Position numbers and translations under genes: made by a program. A model generated the notes under the pieces. It saw only the letters and a program-made list of their open reading frames with translations, was not told the origin of the DNA and made no database searches. Shown here piece by piece: positions 60,950 to 64,000 of a stretch of DNA of 64,000 nt. This DNA is from Blastomussa wellsi (Eukaryota; Cnidaria; Anthozoa; Scleractinia; Plerogyridae). The stretch lies in contig OX393567.1 of the NCBI GenBank assembly GCA_947652115.1, positions 18,098,101 to 18,162,100 of the forward strand. Reading direction: 5' to 3'. Positions within the stretch are counted from its first letter, which is position 1, and each line of letters starts with the position of its first letter.

Positions 60950-62557
60950 TTTCAAATCACACCAAACGGACTCTTGTTTGGTTATCCTCGCTTGGTATCG
61001 GCAGGAATGTGAAATATAAATGACTCATCCTTTCTGAACAAGTGAGCGATATTGCGTTTCTAAAAAATAAATAGCCTATTTCCTCTTTAATGCAAATGTA
61101 TTTCATGACTGTTTTGCTAAATGGGGTCTGTTGGGCACATATATTTCCAAGTTTCCGTCCGTTTAGCACTGGAAAAAACAATCAATAACTTACTGCGTAT
61201 TTCAAGTGCCAGCTCAAAATTGAAACTATTGTCATCAGCAATTAGTTTCTAATCATATAAAATAGATCTTCAGTTGTTGTCAACGCCATTTGGTTTTTTA
61301 AATTTGATAAGAATCGTTTTATATTGTTAAACACTTTATCATTGTCGTAAAACAAACGAACCTTGACAATACGCTCACATATGCAGCGAAAACAGGGAAA
61401 AAGGTATTCACAATGTAAGCTGAAAACAAATTATCACAGATACTGACAGAAACAAGCTGGTTTGTTAGGAACAAGAGCGTTTTGGAAGCATTACGAGAAC
61501 TTTGTAACATTAAGACCAGACACTTCACCAGTGAGACCTATTAGCACAATACTGCTTCTATTATTAACCGCCCGGAAAAGTAGGTTGCGAGCAACGATAT
61601 CTATACAAAGTCAAAGTCATGTAAGTACGCATGTATTGTTTGATATTTGTTATAGTTGGACTGAAAATAGTTCGAAACTATCTTTTATAGTCATTGCGTA
61701 TTTCCGTTCGTAATACATGCTACTGACGTTAAACCAAGACAACTTTGTAGCCTCGTTGATATCATGTTCCTACCGACTTATTAGGACAACGAATCTTCTT
61801 CATCTTCAAAACTGGCAACTTTCTTGAAGTTGGTAATCCGTAATCCTTCTTAATCTTTGTCATGCGATACCATCCTTGTTCATTTTTGGGGTTGTACTAT
61901 TTCTTAGGTAAATTTTTATTTTGAGGTTTCCGTGAAACATGGTGAAATATGACTGAATCCCGCGAAGGATCTTGGGAAGATTCATTTTCGCTCTCGTCCT
62001 TGCCTTGATCCAGGCCAGCGGGACCTATGGGGGGAGACACTATTGCCCAGTTTCATACCGTGAGTTACTGGGTCGAGTGCGGACTTTCGCGGACAAATTT
62101 AACAAAAAGAATGGCTTTCGCACTTGCGAAGGAAAAGGCGTCCTCATCACGAGCTTATTGTTTTAAAAACAAAAGGATTAAGGAAGCGGATAACTCGTCG
62201 GAAGTTTACAGTATTGGTTATTTTTTTAATTTGTCCGCGAAAGTCCGCACTCGACGCAGTATCTCACGGTATGAAACTGGGCAATGGATGAATGGTTGTT
62301 TTCGGTTTTGACAAATTGACAAATTTTGCTTATATTGATACCCAGATTACCTTTCGGGATTGTCGCGCGCATTTTCTGACAACCTTTCTCGAAACAACTG
62401 TGTTTCGAAGTAGGCCTAGGCCAATACTTTACACCAAATCGAAGTTGTAAGCAAGTATAACAGTCTGCATAGACTTGCGACTTCATTCGGTCAGGACTTT
62501 TGCACATTCGCGTTGATTGAGACTTGACTGTAGCCCGCACCGGATCATTGAAATGGC
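60950..62557. other. Upstream of JmjC paralogue B
   Basis: Apart from the hairpin at 62037-62290 no feature is identifiable. The frame from 61972 beginning MGRFIFALVLALIQAS looks like a signal peptide, but it has no supporting downstream exon and overlaps the hairpin. Confidence 0.4.
62037..62290. repeat. Inverted-repeat hairpin 5' of the Penelope fragment
   Basis: CACTATTGCCCAGTTTCATA ... GAGTGCGGACTTTCGCGGAC (62037-62098) recurs inverted at about 62231-62290. The arms are about 60 bp and the loop about 130 bp. Confidence 0.7.
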
Positions 62558-62570
62558 TTTTCTGGCAAAA

Positions 62571-63219
62571 TAATTTGGTTTTATCAACTGGGTTGATAAT
62601 GTCAATTGGCCACCGTAAAGAGATTCAAGTGCTGACGTTTCGAGCGTTAGCCCTTCGTCGGAGCGAATCAAGGAATTGTGCGTCGTGTGTCTTTATATAC
62701 AGAAAGATGGAGCTTCGCTATTGGCTGGTGCCTGGTAACGTGAAAACTTCGGAATAAATTAGTTGAATGAAAAGCGTTCGTTGATACCGTGAGGATTAAG
62801 AGTGCCGATTTGAAAAATAAATTTTTGTTCTAGAGTTTTACGGCTTTCCGTGTTTCCTTGGTGAAGGGAAAGGCCGCAGACTGTCATATGTTGCTTAGAA
62901 TGATTTGGGAGATTGAAGTGTCTCGCAACCGGTTTCGATGCATTTTTGTCGTCTTTCTCTACGTCACGAAGGTGTTCTCGGAATCGGTCGCCAAGTCGTC
63001 TCCCTGTTTCGCCGATGTATAACTTTTTGCAAAGAGTACAAGTTATACAGTAGATGGCATTGGCTGAGGTACAGGTGAAATGATCAGTGATTTTGATAGA
63101 TCGCTTGGGTCCCGATATTTTGTCAACGTTGTGAATGAAAGGGCATGTTTTGCATCGTGCGCGAGCGGTGGCCAATTGACATTATCAACCCAGTTGATAA
63201 AACCAAATTATAGTTATAC

Positions 63220-63264
<45 letters not shown>

Positions 63265-63265
63265 C
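62571..63265 (-). mobile_element. 5'-truncated Penelope-like retroelement insertion with 13-bp target duplication
   Basis: The insertion is bounded by a perfect 13-bp direct repeat, TTTTCTGGCAAAA, at 62558-62570 and 63266-63278. Read on the minus strand it has: a 5' cap (GAGGGGGTAAGTTTC... to 63212), an inverted copy of the 3' terminus (63212-63168), the GIY-YIG coding remnant, then the 3' end with a hammerhead-like motif (62664-62631) and the terminal block down to 62571. Five related copies lie elsewhere in the window. The 5' cap plus inverted terminal repeat is the partial-LTR arrangement known for Penelope-like elements. Confidence 0.85.
62759..63168 (-). pseudogene. Penelope-like element coding remnant: GIY-YIG endonuclease domain
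   Basis: The minus strand is open for about 136 codons and ends at 62759. It shows a Zn-binding Cys pair in RCKTCPFIHN, then ITCTLCKKLYIGETGRRLG, DRFREHLRD and PVARHFNLPNHS. This is the C-terminal GIY-YIG endonuclease of canonical Penelope-like retrotransposons, which follows their reverse transcriptase. The reverse transcriptase is absent. The coding sequence starts abruptly at about 63168, where it meets an inverted copy of the element's own 3' end, and the apparent first codon is TTG. It is therefore a 5'-truncated fragment, not a gene, although the frame itself is intact. Confidence 0.85.
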
Positions 63266-63278
63266 TTTTCTGGCAAAA

Positions 63279-64000
63279 GCTTGCGAGCCGTCCCGCCACT
63301 GGCCTCTCACGCAGGCGTTCTTAGGGGATCGCGTTCATAAGCGTACGGTCCGGGGTAGCTTGGAGATATCCTTGTTATTCTTTAGAAAACACTAACCTTT
63401 TTAATGCTATCATTGCCACTCGGTAAAATTTTTTATTCCGTTTTGAAATGTTTCTGTAGGAATTTCAAACTTTTCATTCAATCCATTCAATCATCTTTCC
63501 ACTGGTTTTCCAAGCCTCCCAGGCAATCAAAACTCAGTGAAAAGCAATCGCGACTCTTGTGATAACTTTCTATTGGTTTTCAAGACTTTTCAGCCAATCA
63601 AAGAGCCAGCAAACGCACGTGCAATTTACGTCACCACCTATCAAGATGAATCTCCTTTCTGATTGGCCAAGCAAAGGGGAAAACCAACAAAAGATTTAAA
63701 TATGTTGTTTTGACCCTTTAACTCCAGAAAAAAGTACAACTTTGAAACAGTTTTGTTAAATTTCTATTTGTAAAAAACAAAAAAAAAATAACTATCAGAA
63801 GAGAGCACTACTCCGTATCTTTCATTTGAATGGTCACACTTAAGGATTTTATCCACGCACTCAAAAAGTTAGAATCATATTACAGACACAAAGGATTTAA
63901 AAACTTTATCAGGTAGCAATAGTTTGGAGCAATTCACTGTATAAAGTCCTGCGAACTACTGTCTCTGTCAAATTAGGCACAAATATAATGTAGGCCTTCT
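63279..64000. other. Right edge, nothing recognised
   Basis: AT-rich sequence with no gene, RNA or repeat that I can support. Confidence 0.4.

Noticed and set aside
61972..62166. Short frame starting MGRFIFALVLALIQAS, resembling a signal peptide
   Set aside because: It ends after 64 codons without a good donor and overlaps an inverted repeat; nothing supports a secreted protein.

Overview
The window is animal nuclear DNA. It is AT-rich, its genes are split by GT-AG introns, and it is full of short non-autonomous transposons. The gene set (a ciliary kinesin-8, a Josephin deubiquitinase, GTPBP1, GID4 and two JmjC/cupin proteins) together with Penelope-like and tRNA-SINE repeats suggests an early-branching or aquatic metazoan. 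A cnidarian such as a stony coral is my best guess, but this is inference; no alignment was run. There is no sign of an operon, prokaryotic gene, CRISPR array or virus.

Layout: (1) 2209-11479, minus strand: 11 exons of a KIF19-type kinesin that join in frame into a complete motor domain; the rest of the gene runs off the left edge. (2) 14515-15217, minus strand: a two-exon Josephin-domain protease (JOSD1/2 type). (3) 17647-31970, plus strand: GTPBP1-type translational GTPase, 12 coding exons, 616 residues, divergent from the JOSD gene and probably sharing its promoter region. (4) 34021-42392, plus strand: GID4, the substrate receptor of the GID/CTLH ubiquitin ligase, 7 coding exons, 202 residues. 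(5) 47576-52305 and 57030-60949, minus strand: tandem paralogues with the same 4-exon structure, each encoding a membrane-anchored JmjC/cupin_8 oxygenase-like protein of about 320 residues. (6) 62571-63265: a truncated Penelope-like retroelement that keeps its GIY-YIG endonuclease end.

In each of the five genes whose 3' end is in the window, the predicted exons join in one open frame from start to stop. The genes do not form one pathway. JOSD and GID4 both act in ubiquitin biology and GTPBP1 acts in translation/mRNA turnover, but their proximity is probably chance. The two JmjC genes are a real local duplication.

Mobile DNA is the most striking part. Six copies of one Penelope-derived terminal sequence are scattered through introns and intergenic DNA. 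Several are near-perfect palindromes carrying a hammerhead-ribozyme-like core, and three have clear target-site duplications of 9, 14 and 13 bp. Around them lie Mutator-like, hAT-like, pogo and Harbinger-like MITEs (several with recognisable target duplications), fold-back elements, at least two tRNA-derived SINE families and several tandem repeats. Boundaries of repeats without a target duplication are approximate.
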